Shown here: positions 37,235 through 39,865 of the stretch, piece by piece
Numbering within the stretch: position 1 is the stretch's first letter
How the letters are laid out: each line of letters starts with the position of its first letter
The notes under the pieces: model-generated
The model's input: only the letters and a program-made list of their open reading frames with translations
What the model was told of the DNA's origin: nothing
Databases searched by the model: none
Origin: Pelomyxa schiedti
Lineage: Eukaryota > Evosea > Pelobiontida > Pelomyxidae
Length of the DNA: 39,865 nt
Reading direction: 5' to 3'
Assembly (NCBI GenBank): GCA_020536535.1
Contig: JAHLWZ010000387.1
Coordinates: forward strand, 697 to 40,561
Program-made: the position numbers and the translations under genes

Positions 37235-39865
37235 ATGTCGTTGCGTAGCGCCGAAGAGCAGCCAGACCTAGGTGCCAACAAAGGCGGCCTAAGCGCGTCT
37301 GCCGAACCCCCTTCCACGCCATCACCCTCCTCCCCGTCTTCATGTGATGCCACCACTGCGGCTACCAGTGCTGCTGCAACAACCACAACCGCGGCTAGTG
37401 CTGCACACACAGAAGTCGGCGGATCTACGACGAGAAAGCGGTCGGGGTCGTCGTCGGAAAAGCCTTCGGAGAAGACAGTGACTTTGGAGGAGGCCGCGTG
37501 TGGGCACGGCATGATGCTTGTCCACACCACGACGAAAGCAAAGTGGAGTGATTTGCAGAAGCAAGCGGCTTCTAGTTCTACTTCTAGTTCTAGTTCTACT
37601 GCTTCGGCGGCGACACCCGCTGTAGTTTTTCTACTTCTATAGTTAGTACGAAACTAATGGGATAAAAGAGAGCAGAACTAAAAGGACCTGGTGGGCTAAC
37701 TGCCAGCTTTGGGGAAAAACTTGTGAAGAAGGCACTGTTCCCCGATTTCTTTCTCGTTCTCTTACTGTTCCTTCTCCCTTCACCCAATGGTAGGTGAGTG
37801 CTCTTCAATCTTCTTCTCAGGTTTCCAGAGTGTCTTCTGAGCGGGTTCACGAACTAGAAATTACCTTGGCAGAAAAAGAAGAAATAATTCGAAATCTTCA
37901 GCGTCAGTTGGAAGCAGAACACTTCCTCAGTAACAAACTCATATCTACAAGTTTGGCTCCAAAACCTAAGGTCTGCCCCTCATTTTCTCAATAAATTGCC
38001 TACACTTCTCTCCAGTTAAGTAGGAACTGGAAAATGGTAAAGATGCAAATTCTTCGAATGTACCGATTAGGGATTGTGGTTCGTGATCTCTTCTGTGTGA
38101 CTCCTCTCACATATCGTTAGGCAAAACTGGCAGAACCTGCAAATTGGGCCAAATGGCTGGACACTGCAGTCTTGAATAATGTATTGCTATCAATCACTGA
38201 ACTGGTAGAATTTCATCGAATGCTTGTGGACACCAACATGTTACCCTTCCCCCCACCCTCAAGATAATCAACCAACAATATCACAAACAGGCAATGGCAC
38301 CATGAGTTTCTAGTTTCTGGTGGCTTGGTGGCAATGATACGATTACTAACTCTCTTTGACTCAATTCCTAAACAGTAAACTTTCTGGCTTTTTTTTTTTT
38401 TTTAACTCTTCTTCCCAGAAAATTTGATCTTGGAAAAGTAGCCAGACAATCCATTCTAATTAAATGTTTTCTCATTGTTATTGACCACAGGGTTTGTTAA
38501 TTCTCCTACGTACTCATACCTAAGTTACACCCTCAAAGAGTTGTCTTGATTACATATTGGAAGAAAACTCAGTTCTTGTTCTCCTGTTTAACTTGATAAA
38601 GAAAACCACAAATATGTATTTGCGAAGCCGTGTTCTTTCCGTCTATACAGCACTAGTCATGTACTCTCCAAAAGGAGTTTCGTGAGTACTTTCTTCTAAA
38701 ATATGGGCCGTCTATCTGGTTAACTTCTTTCAGGGTTCTTAAGAAGTGTTTAATGAGTATCTTCTCTCACAGATATCATACTCAAACTCATCCTTTTCAG
38801 AGTGCTCACGTTATGCATCACCATATACACTTTTACTTGAGTGGCTTGATGAGGGTGATGAAGGAATTGATGTATGGTCCAGTTGTGACTTTTGTTTCTC
38901 CTCATACATTGGCAGTTCGCGTGTTTGCGACTCATCAATGCACTCATCAAAACGCCGTTTAACACACTAGAAGACCGAGTAGAAATCAGAAATATATTTA
39001 TACAAATGCAGGTCATTGACATGTAATAAAAATGACCATTAATTTTTTTTTTGTAGATCATGGATCTTCTCCAAGTATAATTATGTTCCTTGGCGTTACT
39101 GTAACCACTCCATTTTCCTCTCCAGTCTTTGAAGGCAACAAGGCTTACTCCTCAATTGGAAGCACAGATAGATTTATTTTGTGAATGCAAAGAAGCTGAC
39201 GAAAAGGAATATGCTCAATTGAAACGGGAGCAATCAGTAGAGACAATGTTTCTGTCATATTCAATTTCCAGCATTCGATTTATTGAGCTATAGGGATCTA
39301 CCAACCATTGGTAGCTTCATCATTAGTCGAGCCAAGACCCACCCTGATTTGACAAAACGAGTACTATCAATTTTCCGTGCAATGACCAGAATTCCTGAAG
39401 ATGATGTTATACTCTCGTACTCTTTTTTCCCATTGGCTTTTTGTCTAATACGGACAAGGCTGCAAATATGGAATTTTGTTGCTAAAGCATTGGAAACAGC
39501 ACTCGAGATTGCTGAGAGGGATAATATGGATGGTACACTTCCCTAAGAAACCAACTAACTAACTCCTTTTAAGAAATTGAAATTGCATTTGAGGCGGTGA
39601 CCGAGGCCCTCAAAACGAGATCTGAAGCTTTACCAACACTACTCTCCAGTGTAGGTCTTGAGGAGGAAATCCAGCCCGAAGCCATTGAAGTCAGTGACCA
39701 GGACGTTTCCACTGAATCTCCTTCCGTGCCTTCAGCTGGGGGTCCCCCACCCCCTCCCCCCCCTCCGCCACCTGGTGGCCCCTCCCCAGGCGGACCCCCT
39801 CCGCCTCCACCACCTCCACCACCGCCTGGTGCTAAACTTCCAGGGGGCACTGCCCCACCGCCGCC
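37235..39865 (+). CDS. Diaphanous-related formin, 5' part (runs off the window)
   Basis: ATG 37235 is the first real start (upstream codons are non-ATG). A Ser/Thr/Ala-rich N-terminus includes EKTVTLEEAACGHG, then a coiled coil (VSSERVHELEITLAEKEEII). The GBD/FH3 armadillo part follows over several exons: LAEPANWAKWLDTAVLNNV, WHHEFLVSGGLVAMIRLLTL, LGKVARQSILIKCF, LRLINALIKTPFNTLEDRVE and LTPQLEAQIDLFCECKEAD. From about 39735 comes an FH1 region with polyproline tracts (GGPPPPPPPPPPGGP) that bind profilin-actin. The FH2 domain that nucleates actin filaments should follow outside the window. The GBD lets a Rho GTPase relieve autoinhibition. Introns are short, one with a T15 run. Confidence 0.88.

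Noticed and set aside
39569..39850. Minus-strand Gly-rich frame at the right edge
   Set aside because: It is the complement of the formin FH1 polyproline tract.
1..39865. CRISPR arrays, tRNA or rRNA genes, bacterial operons
   Set aside because: No regularly spaced repeats, cloverleaf-like sequence or rRNA motifs were seen, and the genes are spliced eukaryotic ones.

Overview
This is gene-dense nuclear DNA from a eukaryotic microbe. The evidence is pervasive short GT-AG introns (mostly about 40-95 nt, often containing long A or T runs), AATAAA signals just after stop codons, and eukaryote-only proteins: SMNDC1/SPF30, RNA polymerase III subunit RPC2, EMC4, a PQ-loop lysosomal transporter, F-box proteins and a diaphanous-type formin. 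There are about 17 genes in 40 kb, on both strands, with 80-250 nt between most of them. The domain mix (Cache sensor, VWA-Hint-type Hint domain, Ras/Rho-like GTPases, cPLA2-NACHT-LRR) suits a free-living amoeboid or related protist. I cannot name the lineage from sequence alone.

Layout. 1-1008 (-): 5' part of a membrane protein with an extracellular Cache-like domain. 1213-2493 (-): SMNDC1/SPF30, divergent from RPC2 at 2681-8202 (+). 8315 to about 9996: poorly resolved plus-strand exons around a G-rich block. 10057-12303 (-): a membrane-anchored, repeat-rich proline/serine protein. 13054 to about 14760 (+): a MATE transporter that lacks several core blocks and looks degenerate. 15045-16315 (+): PQ-loop transporter. 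16567-17779 (+): a predicted N-myristoylated protein with a degenerate GTPase fold. 17862-19820 and 19902-22116 (both -): tandem paralogues with a small GTPase, an F-box and a Hint self-processing domain in one protein. 22355-25601 (-): Na+/H+ antiporter. 25756-26565 (-): EMC4. 26814-31814 (+): a 1,666-residue intronless gene for a cPLA2-NACHT-LRR protein. 31926-34393 (-): unrecognised helical protein. 34608-37003 (-): secreted glycoside hydrolase with a SUEL-type lectin domain inserted. 37235 to the window end (+): 5' part of a formin.

The housekeeping genes have no shared pathway; they are simply packed together, with divergent pairs sharing short promoter gaps. Two things stand out. One is the cPLA2-NACHT-LRR gene, a tripartite NLR-like receptor with a lipase effector that is intronless among intron-rich neighbours. 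The other is the tandem GTPase-F-box-Hint pair, whose Hint halves are almost identical in nucleotides while their GTPase halves are strongly diverged. Exon structures were inferred by eye from splice dinucleotides, phase and protein family agreement; most gene ends are firm, but some internal boundaries are not.
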